Source: Thelephora terrestris (Eukaryota > Basidiomycota > Agaricomycetes > Thelephorales > Thelephoraceae). From it: a stretch of 64,000 bases of DNA. The DNA is taken from positions 186,001 to 250,000 of the forward strand of contig WIUZ02000001.1 in assembly GCA_015956445.1 (NCBI GenBank). Reading direction: 5' to 3'. The stretch's first letter is position 1; every line of letters begins with the position of its first letter. The translations under genes and the position numbers were made by a program. This document shows positions 20,771-31,700 of the stretch, one piece after another. The notes beneath the pieces are model-generated. The model saw nothing but the letters and a program-made list of their open reading frames with translations. It was not told the DNA's origin and did not search any database.

Positions 20771-21984
20771 CTACTGTAAAACATAATCCTACCTTAAACT
20801 TAACCTAAACCTAACCTAACCTAAACCTAACCTAACCTAACCTAAACCTAACCTAACCTAACTACGTCAATGTAACCATAACCTGACCTAACCTACCCTA
20901 AACCTAACCTACTCTACACCTAACCTACCCTAAACCTAACCTGTCCCAAACCTAAACCTAACCTACCCTAAACCCCACCCTACAGTAGTCCACCTAACCT
21001 TACCTGACCCTGTTCTAAAGTAGCCTTACCCAACCCAATATGGTCTACTTGACCTAACCTAACTAAATCTATCTGGCCCTGACCTGACCTAACCTGATCT
21101 AACCCAGCCTAGCATAACCTAACCTAATCTGCAAAAATGTGAACCTAGCTCAACCTATCCTCACCCAGCCCATTAGTATGTAACTTGGTTTATGGGAACA
21201 CAGGATGAACCACACACTTCCCAACTACAAGCTGACAATTGCTCAAGTGCATCTACTTTGCTGGACCTACAAGCCAGTGGACCTATAAGCCTATATGCCC
21301 ACAAACCCATGGGGACCTATACTCAGTACATGTGACAAGCCATATAATGTTCCAGACTGCAACCTGGCTGCAACCCAAGCCCTTTCACCCTGCAGGCTAA
21401 TGGACTCATCAACTCAAACCCTTACAGATCTGTAGGCCCATAATACACCAACTGGCTAATAGGCCCAGCTAGGTGGACAAGTTTGGGTTGCAGTCAGGTT
21501 GCAGTCTGGAACATTATATGGCTTGTCACATGTACTGAGTATAGGTCCCCATGGGTTTGTGGGCATATAGGCTTATAGGTCCACTGGCTTGTAGGTCCAG
21601 CAAAGTAGATGCACTTGAGCAATTGTCAGCTTGTAGTTGGGAAGTGTGTGGTTCATCCTGTGTTCCCATAAACCAAGTTACATACTAATGGGCTGGGTGA
21701 GGATAGGTTGAGCTAGGTTCACATTTTTGCAGATTAGGTTAGGTTATGCTAGGCTGGGTTAGATCAGGTTAGGTCAGGTCAGGGCCAGATAGATTTAGTT
21801 AGGTTAGGTCAAGTAGACCATATTGGGTTGGGTAAGGCTACTTTAGAACAGGGTCAGGTAAGGTTAGGTGGACTACTGTAGGGTGGGGTTTAGGGTAGGT
21901 TAGGTTTAGGTTTGGGACAGGTTAGGTTTAGGGTAGGTTAGGTGTAGAGTAGGTTAGGTTTAGGGTAGGTTAGGTCAGGTTAGG

Positions 21985-22260
21985 TTTACATTGACGGTAG
22001 GTTAGGTTAGGTTAGGTTTAGGTTAGGTTAGGTTAGGTTTAGGTTAGGTTAGGTTAGGTTTAGGTTAGGTTAGGTTAGGTTTAGGTTAGGTTAGGTTAGG
22101 TTTAGGTTAGGTTAGGTTAGGTTTAGGTTAGGTTAGGTTAGGTTTAGGTTAGGTTAGGTTAGGTTTAGGTTAGGTTAGGTTAGGTTTAGGTTAGGTTAGG
22201 TTAGGTTTAGGTTAGGTTGGGTTAGGTTTAGGTTAGGTTAGGTTTAGGTTAAGTTTAAGG
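21985..22260 (+). repeat. TTAGGT-like array, right arm of FB2
   Basis: Regular alternation of three GGTTA units and one GGTTTA, longer than in FB1. The inverse (CCTAACCTAA) in the left arm spans about 20,785-20,865 and is shorter, so array length differs between arms. Confidence 0.85.
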
Positions 22261-22929
22261 TAGATTATGTTTACAGTAGAGTACATTTACGGTAGAGTAT
22301 GTTTACGGTAGAGTACGTTTACGGTAGATTAAGGTTACCATAGACTACATTTACCATAGACTACGTTTACCGTAGACTACGTTTACCGTAGACTACGTTT
22401 ACCGTAGACTACGTTTACCGTAGACTATGTTTACCGTAGACTATGTTTGCTGTAGACTACGTTTGCCGTAGACTATGTTTGCTGTAGACTACGTTTGCCG
22501 TAGACTACGTTTACTGTAGACTATGTTTACCGTAGATTATGTTTACTGTAGATTATGTTTATGGTAGATTACATTTACAGTGGGTTGGATTTACTGTAGG
22601 TTAGGTTAGGTCAGGTGGACTATTTTGGGTAGATTAGATGAAACACTTGTAGATTAGATTAGATTAGGGGTTAGCTGAGATAAGATAAAACAAAATCAAG
22701 TTGAATTAGGGTCGGTTTAGGTTAGGTTAGGTCATGACTACAAACAGAACCATATTCTATCATATGGTAGAAAAGGCAAAGAAAAGTTTACATAAATCTC
22801 ATTGAAATGAAGACCTTCCAATTGTAATGTTGGAAAATCAACTTATTGAAAGGTCACTATCCTTGAAAATTATGCGATTTAGAAGTTCTCATACTTAGAA
22901 ATTGCTGTAGTTAGAAAAATAACAAATCT

Positions 22930-23120
22930 GGTAAAAAAAATAGCATATTTGGTAAAAATAACATATTTGGTAAAAATAACATATTTGGTAAAAATAACAT
23001 ATTTGGTAAAAATAACATATTTGGTAAAAATAACATATTTGGTAAAAATAACATATTTGGTAAAAATAACATATTTGGTAAAAATAACATATTTGGTAAA
23101 AATAACATACCAGGTAAAAT
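22930..23120 (+). repeat. 18-bp minisatellite, right arm of FB2
   Basis: About 10 copies of AAAATAACATATTTGGTA, ending in a single CCAGGTA variant. The open frames over it are repeat artefacts. Confidence 0.9.
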
Positions 23121-24632
23121 TTCATTTTTAGGAAGTCACATGATCCCATTATGTAATCCATCAAATTTCCTCTTATGGTATTTCTTTCTATAGTATTTCC
23201 TTTTATAGACATTCCATCTATTCTGTTTCCCATCATTGCTTACATAAGCCATCAATATTTCCTTTCTGGGATATTCCCAAAAAGGAAACCCACCCAGACT
23301 CCCAGGCAATCCACACCCTCGGCACCTGCCTAATTGGGACCTCTCCCATCAACCCAAAACAGTGGGTGAGTATGGGTTGAGCAGTACTCAAAGTTATCAT
23401 GATAACTTTGAGGGTGAAATCTGACCAGTTATCACACTTTACTCAGTAAAAGTTAACTACCACTAGTGGGTTGAAGGTAAATGTGGGGTCGGGAGATATT
23501 GGACATCTCTAACCCAACATTTCCTTTAGGGAGAGGTGATCACATTGAAGGACTTGGTCCGGAGTCTTGTTGCCAAGACTGGAGAATTGGAAGACGATAA
23601 GGTACTGGGACTGGGATCGAAGATAGTTGTCATCTTCTAACCCTGTTCCTTTTAGGTCCGCCTTACTCGTCGTGTCTCCGAGTTGACCGGAGAAGTCTGG
23701 GATCTCCAGAGGAGGTGCAATGAGCCAGAGGTCCGAGTCGAAGAAGAGGAAGAGGAAGTTCCGCATCGGGCCGGGTCGCCGATCATCCCTAATCGGGCTG
23801 AGTCGCCGCCCGCTCGTTTATTGGTCTGTCATGAGAACAGGTTGGTTCCCATCGATGATGAGGTCATTGAGATCGGGAGCGACGAATTCTACCAGAACGT
23901 AGGAGTCGTCCGTAGGGACACTCCTCGTCCTGAGTTCGTTTCTACTCCTTGGGGTAGTCGCCGTCAATGGCCTGCTCTGGAGTATGATCCGTACGCCGAG
24001 TTCATTCCTGATAGTGAACCAAACTCTGATACGGAGCTTCCAGATTACGATGACTTGTCGGACGTGGATCCAAACGAGATCCGGGAACAAAACTGGTTGA
24101 ATGAGGAGTTGGTGAGATCAGCCTTGGAAGTAGTACAGAGGATTCGCAGAGATATTGATTAAATAACTCTTTTGTACTATTTGGCTTCCAAGGAATTTAT
24201 CTTCTATCTTGTCTATTGTGCGTGATCCATGAGTCGTAAAACATAATGGTTTTCGTAAGTCCAATCCAAGGGTCAGATTAATAAGCCGGTTGACTTCTGT
24301 GAGAGGTCAGCGCGCGACGCTTATTAATACATCCCTTGTTGTCGGTAGCCTGAATATCTACTAGTCGTCCAGGGGCAACGGAGGGCCAGGTAGGGGGGAT
24401 CTTCATATGAAGGTCCGCTGGTACATGTTCACGTATTATACCTCGGGTCTTCTGGGGTATCTTGACTAGTAGCACGTTCCACGTATTGGACTTTGAATCG
24501 TTAATCATAGGGCATACTGCATAATAAACAGTTTACCGCCGTGTTTAGGGCAGGGCACCAACTGACTTAGTGGTGATGAGGCGTTAAATAAAGGAAATGA
24601 AAGGGGGTAAACGGCGAAATCATCACACCAAC

Positions 24633-25049
24633 TGCTGGAAATGATTTGAGTCTCACTATCACCCTGCCATTGAAGAGCTACATAGTGAAGCTTTTAAAGC
24701 ACACAACTGCTATCTTACACATCCCAAATTCCAAGAAGGAATAACATACATTGGAAACCAAAAAGGGGGAGAGAGATGAACAGGATAAAAACATCAATCA
24801 GCAAGTGATTCCTCTGGGTTCAGGTCAAGAATTACTGGCTCAGGTATTCCACCATGTAACAAGGCAAGATAGTGTCCACCCCACTTCCTGGTCACCTCAT
24901 ACAACTGCCAGTGATGGGGCAACCATATCAGATGCTTTTCACTGGGGCTGAGTATCTACCCATAATCTGTAACCTTGTAGCCACAAGTAGATTTCCAAGG
25001 GTACCTCCCTGGCCAGTCCTTGGTTGACTGTTGATCCTCCGCTTCAGTG
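24633..25049. other. Spacer between E-alpha-D and E-gamma, no gene recognised
   Basis: Flank of both insertions. CAGTG (25,045-25,049) at its right edge is the E-gamma target duplication. A 66-codon open frame (24,751-24,951) has no protein-like features. Confidence 0.5.
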
Positions 25050-25972
25050 TGTCAGGGCCACTCTTCGCCCTTCAGGTACCAGTGCTGTTGGCGAGCCGCA
25101 ACTCCAACCAACAAGAAACAATGGGGCAAAGGGGGAACAACTTCCCTATATCCACCCAAAGTCTACGTGGTCCAAAACGCGATGGACGAGCGTTCTCCGG
25201 TAGGTTGTCCGAATTCACAGCAGGAGTGCCGAGCCTCTATCCGATAAATCCCTATCTTCGTCCGAGGGCAGATATAAGAGCCCGAGGATGGCGCCTCAAA
25301 CTGTTGCTTGATCAAGAGAGCGGCGAGGAACTCCTTTTCGTAAGCGCGTTCGCCGATTCTGGACGCAAAGCTGAGAGAGAGAGGAGAGCGAACGTGTTCA
25401 AAGAGGTACTCGATAAGCTCTTCAGTGGCCTACAGCAAATACACCAATGCTGCAAGGAGAAGAGGACTTCCCGAGATATCAAAGATAGGGAATCCTCAGC
25501 TACTCTACTGGTACCTATATAGGAGAGTGGCCGGGACAGAGATAACCCTATCTAATAATAACTCGGAGCAAAGAAGGGCCGAGAGTAAGCCAGAACAGTA
25601 AGTGGCCCAGGATATGGAATAGAAATGTTAAAGGAATGACTAATGGGTCAGGGTTCGTGAAAGAACAAGAAAGGGGTCATGACGTCGTGTGGGAAAGGAA
25701 TGACAAAGAACAATATCACATGCGAAGACTGACCAATAGGGGGACAACGTGTCAGCTCGTCCGATCGGAACAATAAAAGACCGAGTGGGGCTCGAATGGT
25801 TGAAGCGAATGTATGGGGAGTCTGGACCGGTGAAACGATGGACCGATCCAATGGCGAATAGGGCGCGAGCACTTTCGGTGGTCGGATAAAGCGTAGTGCG
25901 AACCGGCCGTTGGATCCATCAACCTCCCTTCTTCTCAAACCAACGATCCCACCAACCAACTACTCATCCATT

Positions 25973-28451
25973 ATGCCCATGATCTCCGATCGTGTCTTCC
26001 GCGCTGAGAACAGCACCACTACCATCAAGTCCGCGGATCCCCGCTCTGTGCAGAACAAGGGTTACTTCCTGCCAAACGCCAACGTGGTGTACCCCAGCTA
26101 TCGAGAGGTGCGACGTCATGTGTCGCCTGATTGCTGGCAACAACTGACATCGCATTCGCAGATCTTCGCCGCTGCCAACAAAGTGGATGCTCGACAGTTG
26201 GAGGCAACGATCGCTAAACCTCCCAACTACCTGACCATAGACGACGAGTTGTTGTACCACAACTTGATCGACCATAAGCTGCAAGAGTCGATGCAGGGGG
26301 TAACATTCGATACTGAGCTGCGCATGCTGTGGGAGACTCCGGTGGCGTCATCGCTGTGGGGTCTTCTAAAGATGGGGATCTACGACCTGTGAAACGGCAA
26401 AGGAAGGTGGCCTGGGGCGACTCGTTCGCAGCACTACACAGCCGCTGTTGGTCACCGCCTTTGGTTCCTTTTGAGGACGGAACAGAAAGCGGTGAGTCGG
26501 TCTGTGCATCCCGCTTGTGGGATAACACTGATTGGCTTGTAGAATGAGCGGCTGAAGCGCGAGGTGAAGGAAGCGAAGGATGATGCCCGCAGGATGTACT
26601 CGGAGGCGTTGGACACCAAGAAGGCACTCACTGGGGGCAGACTCCTACTTACCTGGCAGGCAAATTGAGGGTTTTTTGAGAGTTTTTCAGCAATTTACTC
26701 AGATTTTACCCAGTGGGTTAATTGTGAACAAATTCAAAACTTACCCACCACTTTGCCCACACTTTGATCAGTGGGTAAGTTTTGAATTTGTTCTGAACAA
26801 GCTCATCAGTTTGCCCATGAGGTATCTCTTTGACAAACACAGAGGGTTCTTTCACAAATTGCACCAAATGTGCCCACTGCATGCTCTGAGCCACTCATCA
26901 AGAGTTCTTTCATAACTTGTTCACAACATATTCAGTAACATACCCACCAGGTTTTCTTTGATGTAATCACAACAAACTCTTGATATACTCAATTTCTTGA
27001 CAAACTCTCAACAATCCCACTGTGTACATAATTAAACATGTTGTAGGCAAATTTCTGGGTAATTTGTGAAAGAACTCTGGGCAAGTGGCTCAGATAATGT
27101 GGTGGACACATTTTGTGCAGATTGTGAAAGAACCCTTGGAGCTTTGTCAAAGAAGTGCCTCATGGGCAAACTGATGGGCTTGTTCAGAACAAATTCAAAA
27201 CTTACCCACTGATCAAAGCGTGGGCAGAGCGGTGGGTAAGTTTTGAATTTGTTCATAATTAACCCACTGGGTAAAATCTGAGTAAATTGCTGAAAAACTC
27301 TCAAAAAACCCTCAATTTGCCTGCCAGGTAAGTAGGGGTCTGCCCCCAGTGACTCCTCCTCATGAACGATACTCTTCGGGTGACGTTTGAGAGCGAGATG
27401 CTGGCGATGCGCGAGGAACACAACCGATTGGTCGAGTCGTTGAAGGAACGGGACGACACCATCCAGCGGGACCTAATCGAGGTCGACCGACGGCTCAACC
27501 GTCATAGAAGGGCTCTGAACGAGTTGGACACCAAGGTTGGTGTGTCTTCCCCTGGTCTTTATCCGAGGGAACTCATTCCGCTTCTAGGTTGATACGTTGG
27601 ACGATGCCTTGCCGTTACTGGGCGCTCAGGTTGAATCCATGAGCGAGCGACTATGCCACTGTCGTACTCGTTCGGTGGCCGCGGTCCGTGATGAGTCTGA
27701 GGACGAGTCGATTCCGGACAGGATGGCTTCCCCAATAGGTCGGGATGCCGGTTGACATATTTGACTTGTCCACTGACATCCCTCTTAGCTTCCGACGGTT
27801 CGTACTGTACGCCGGCTCGTACCGATGGCGGGGAGGAGGTTGTTCGTGAGACGTCCGAGGAGACGGCCGTAAACCCGGTTAGTAGTTCTCCCAAGTTGGA
27901 GTACGCGGGGGAGAACGAGGTGGCCGTTCCAGTTCTGCCTCCTTCGATCTCTCCGGTGCGTGGACAGCGTTCCATTCGTGCTCGTCGATGGGTTCCTTAT
28001 AACGGCGCTCGTCGTCCAGCCCATCGTATGTGCCCCAGTAATCCCAACGTCGTCCGCCAGGGTGGAGACATTGAGTCCACCGTCCTATTCCGACTCAATG
28101 ATGTTGCAGTGTCGCGTGGACCGCGGCAAACTGATTCCCGTGGAGTCCATGGACGTGAACGCATTAACGAGCCTTACACTCTCATCGGTCCAGTGTGCAG
28201 CAGAGGCCGTTCGCCTGGTGGCTCAACTGACCGAGAGAGTGGAGGGTTGGTCAGCCCAGAGGACTCTGGATCAGACTACGGTCGATTCAGCGAGGAACCG
28301 CCTGCGCACTGAGGTCCAGCTGGCCATCGCTCATCGTCTGGAGGAAGCTCGGGTTGTCGAGATGGTCAACAAGGAAGTCGACGAGAGTGCCTCGGAGGGG
28401 ACGGAGGAGGAGGTTGCCAGTGCTGAGGAGTACTGGCAGACTAGGTCTTGA
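25973..28451 (+). pseudogene. P4, P3-like coiled-coil gene of E-gamma, disrupted
   Basis: The first exon begins MPMISDRVFRAENSTTTIKS. An intron GTGAGT...TTGTAG (26,492-26,542) precedes a coiled-coil exon (NERLKREVKEAKDDARRM...). That exon is cut by the foldback and resumes at 27,355 (MNDTLRVTFESEMLAMREEH...). Further introns are about 27,535-27,591 and 27,739-27,788. The end is a Glu-rich helix (LEEARVVEMVNKEVDESAS) stopping at 28,451. A stop near 26,390 and a frame change near 28,080 mean either short missed introns or decay. The layout (basic/Ser N-terminus, coiled coil, acidic tail) parallels P3, but sequence similarity is low. Function is unknown. Confidence 0.55.
26629..27351. mobile_element. 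CACTA-type foldback inserted in P4
   Basis: Inverted repeat over almost its whole 723 bp. Ends are CACTGGGGGCAGACTCCTAC; the 3-bp duplication ACT is at 26,626-26,628 and 27,352-27,354. Removing the element and one ACT restores an uninterrupted P4 frame (DTKKALLLMNDTLR). A 3-bp duplication and CACTG ends are characteristic of EnSpm/CACTA. It has no transposase, so a partner in trans is required. It contains CTGAGCCACTCATCAAG, related to the 11,640-12,330 element. Confidence 0.85.
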
Positions 28452-28707
28452 CGTTCCGTTAGCCATTCGTCTCGTGTCTTCGTTGCGGGTTCGCCCGCCT
28501 GTAATATCATCTGTGCCTTTGTCTGTGTCTCTTGATGACGTGTGAGTCGTGATAAGGGAAGGCGATAAGATAAGAAAGGGGTATAGGTAAGGAAAGTGAT
28601 CGAAAGTTGGGTGTGAAAATGGTTCAAAAAGAAGTTAAAATTCAGCACGCTGACACAGTGAGATAGAGCCTCTGATCACTTCCAATGTTTAGCCTTCCCG
28701 TCCAGTC

Positions 28708-31700
28708 TCAAGTCGAAAGATACCAGGGCTGATTACTACCTGGGATAAACCACATCGGAGGGTATGACCAAGACACATCACCATCGCAACAAAGATGATT
28801 CCCTGTGGCTATGTCATAGATATCCAGGCAATTATAATTGTCTAGAACAGCAATGAGGTAAGAATCAGGTGAGATTGATGCACCCCCTAAAAGATGGCTT
28901 TCCTGAGATGCAAGTATTTCTGAGACCTCAAGACTTGATGTAAATATGCTGTTGTTGATATCTGCTATGCAATCACCACAACCACCCCTGATAGGTATGT
29001 TCCAAGAAAAGACCTTCCCATTTGAAAAAACAAAAGCAGTGTTCTCAACCACCCTTGTTGCATAAACCCCTGTATCCATGGTGATGGTCAATAGTGGGAG
29101 GCCACTGAGGTCAAGAACTGTGACCACTTTTCCTCCCTTGCGTGTGGCCACTGCCAGAGTATGTGCAGAGGAAAATTCCAAGATGAAATCTTCAGTCTTT
29201 TCATAAAGAGTATGAGCAGGGAGACTGGAGAGGGGGTTTACAGAAAATCCTGTGGTGAACAGCTGAATTGCATGCCATGAGCATTGCACAAGGAGGAATT
29301 TTCCATTAGGGGAGAATTGTAGTGGCCCATATATTTCCTTGAATGGAAGGCTTTGAAAATGGGTGTAACCAGTGGGAGAATGCTCCTAAACTTGTAGTCC
29401 CAAATCAGTATCATGTGCACAGAGGTGACCATCAGGGGGAAAAGCCTCTAAGTTGGAACCCCCACAATTTAAGAGGAGTTCAGAACTATGGGTGTCCCAC
29501 ACCTGAAGTTGCCCATTATCAGATTGGAAGGCAAAGTGGAGCAGGGTATGATTAAACAGGGATGATACAGTTGGGTCAATATCGAATGGGATAGAGAGGA
29601 ACTGAACAAACGTTGCTGGATTTGCAAAAGTGAATGTAGCTTCCCATATAATAATTCCTTGATCTTCCAAAGTTGAAAATTGAAGGAATTCACCATGTGT
29701 CCAAATATTTGTGGTTCTCCCTTGAAGGGAATAAGATGCTATATTTGTAGCAGTGAGAATGTTGCATGTACAGATGACAGAGGCATCTCCAGTTGTGAAC
29801 AAAACCCCAATCATTGTCCCACATTCAGAGTAGACCATTGATTCACAAAACTCTTCCCCATTATATATCTCCAGATTACAGATGGGGCCACCTGTCTGAA
29901 GGTCCCAGCTGATAATGTGGTTTTCCCCAGCTGATTCCATGCAATATGTCAACAAATCACCACTTGGTGAGAACATAAGCCGTCCAGGCTTAAGTGGGTG
30001 GGATAAGGAGCTTGTGGTAAGCAATCTCTCTAGAGTTACAGCATCCAGGATTTCTATTCCACCATATGATACATTGGCCACTGCAATGAACCTTCTGCAT
30101 GGGGACCAAGCTGTAACCCAGATCTTACTGGCATGTTTGAAGGTTGTAGCATTTGAATCCCATGTGGTTGGGATTCCATACACAAGTCTTACTAAGGGGT
30201 TGGCATATGGTTCATACACAATGGATGTCCTGGGAGATAATGGGACAGCTGAGTGATAGATGTGTGGGGCAGATGTACTGATGACCCCAAAGAACATGGT
30301 CACAAATTGGAAGCAGTCATTGACAATATCAAGGGTTGGAAAAGCCTGACAGTCATTGACAGTGTCAAGGGTTGGAGAAGCCTGACACAATGTGTGAGTA
30401 TGAGGAGTATTGGAAATCAGAATTTGACATACCTCAAACCACTTCTTGACAGCTCTCAATGCATCAACTGCTTCTCTTGCAGCTCCAAGTACACTCAGAA
30501 CTTCTAGCCAAAACAAGAAGTTGTTTGTTCATTGACAAGGTGTTTGTACCAAGACTTGCATGCATATTCCAGAGCAGGGTTGATGTATTGCTTGGCCCTT
30601 TCTTGCAAGTCCTCCACCTCAGAGTTGGTAATGGTGTCTGGGAGTTTGCACATGTTCTTTTCCAGTATTTTATTCATCAGCTCAAGGCAGCCTTTAACGA
30701 TTTCATGGTGATGATGGGGAGGGAAGACATAAAATCTCTGGCTGGTGCACTGAGTTGGATCAGTGATGAAGTCAGGAAAGGATTTGTGGAAGGGTTGGAC
30801 TGGGTGATCATTGTCTCCCTGGAGGATGAGAGAATGAACTGATGACAATTGGTGGGATACATCTGAGGAATGAAAGCCTAGGAGTGTAGCAATGGAAGAA
30901 GGTGAAAGAGGATTGGCAGCGAGCACAATGGCCCCCAGGACAGAGCGGATACTAAAATTATTCTCTGGTCATCATCACAAAAGCCCCCTTCAAGGATTGA
31001 TATGTAAAGTGAATCCAATGTGGTTTTTTTGTTTATCTTGGACTTCCCCTGGTATTTAGTGCTCTCTGGTGACTGGAGAAGTCATTCTAATTGCCATCTG
31101 GGACCAATGTTCCCATGACCAATAAACCTGAATGTTGCCACAGCATAGACAAATAATCCTCCTGCCTGCTTGCAAAGGTGATTCACATCCTCCTCTGTTG
31201 GCAAACCATCTAGCCCACACTGACCATTGGCTATTTCCATAAAACTGTGCCTGAGGAACTGCCAGATGTCATTGTTGATGAGCCTTGGTTCAACCTTGTG
31301 AAGGACAAATATATCTGTGACTTCTGCCAACAAGGGAAGGCGGAATCCAGTCCTGATCCTTGGCTCTGGGCGACCAGTGAGGAAGAATTTGACCTTTGGG
31401 ATTTCTGAAACAAATCTCCCAAGGACAGACAGGATTGCAGAGGCTGGCTCCTCATCTTTGCACTCATCCAAAGCATCAACAACAATGACAGTTGAGATAC
31501 TGCATTTCCTGAGAGGCTGCACAATCAACTTGTCCATCTGGTTGTACAATGACTCTTGTGCTATCCCTGGATCCTTTTCCACCAATGGGACAAAGATGGA
31601 TTGGAAATTGGGATACTTGCATGCAAGCTGTGTGGCCAAGGTGGGAAAGATGAACTTGAGATTGCTGCAGTCATCAAAATCTCAGGAACAAAAGAAGGAG

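Larger units (their letters stand above)
18834..23468. mobile_element. FB2: complete 4.6-kb giant foldback transposon
   Basis: Termini CAGCTGTGGTAGTTAC (left) and, reversed, CACTAGTGGTAGTTAAC (right). The target duplication is GGTTGAA (18,827-18,833 and 23,469-23,475), confirmed by the unbroken sequence in E-alpha-B. The arms (18,834 to ~21,378 and ~21,486 to 23,468) are inverted copies through their whole length around a spacer of about 110 bp. No transposase gene. A 7-bp (perhaps 8-bp with one mismatch) duplication and CA...TG ends would fit a non-autonomous hAT-like element, but the superfamily is not proven. Confidence 0.85.
18261..24162 (+). pseudogene. P3 of E-alpha-D, interrupted in exon 2 by FB2
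   Basis: Exon 1 18,261-18,447, intron 18,448-18,499, exon 2 from 18,500. The coding sequence enters FB2 at 18,834 and stops after SCGSYITE. The rest resumes at 23,469 (GGTTGAAGGTAAATG is the end of exon 2 plus the intron-2 donor), followed by exon 3 (about 23,531-23,602) and exon 4 (about 23,656-24,162). Intron 1 differs completely from intron 1 of copies A-C and instead resembles an intron of P4 (27,739-27,788). Confidence 0.8.
17566..24627 (+). mobile_element. E-alpha-D: complete LTR-like element split by FB2
   Basis: Starts TGTCAGGCCGACGCG at 17,566 and ends GAAATCATCACA at 24,627. Flanked by CCAAC on both sides (17,561-17,565 and 24,628-24,632). Without FB2 and one copy of its duplication it is 2,420 bp, like copy B. 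P3 is on the plus strand and is broken in exon 2. Confidence 0.88.
25050..28655 (+). mobile_element. E-gamma: LTR-like element with P3-like gene P4, split by a CACTA-type foldback
   Basis: Starts TGTCAGGGCCACTCTTCGCC and ends CAGCACGCTGACA. Flanked by CAGTG on both sides (25,045-25,049; 28,656-28,660). Without the 26,629-27,351 insertion it is about 2.88 kb. Termini share only TGTCA. It was inserted about 50 bp downstream of the stop codon of the NACHT-type gene. No polymerase or integrase is present. Confidence 0.82.

Noticed and set aside
25031-25522. 163-aa frame at the start of E-gamma
   Set aside because: Begins across the element boundary (25,050) and has no conserved features; probably leader sequence of the element. 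Kept out as a gene.
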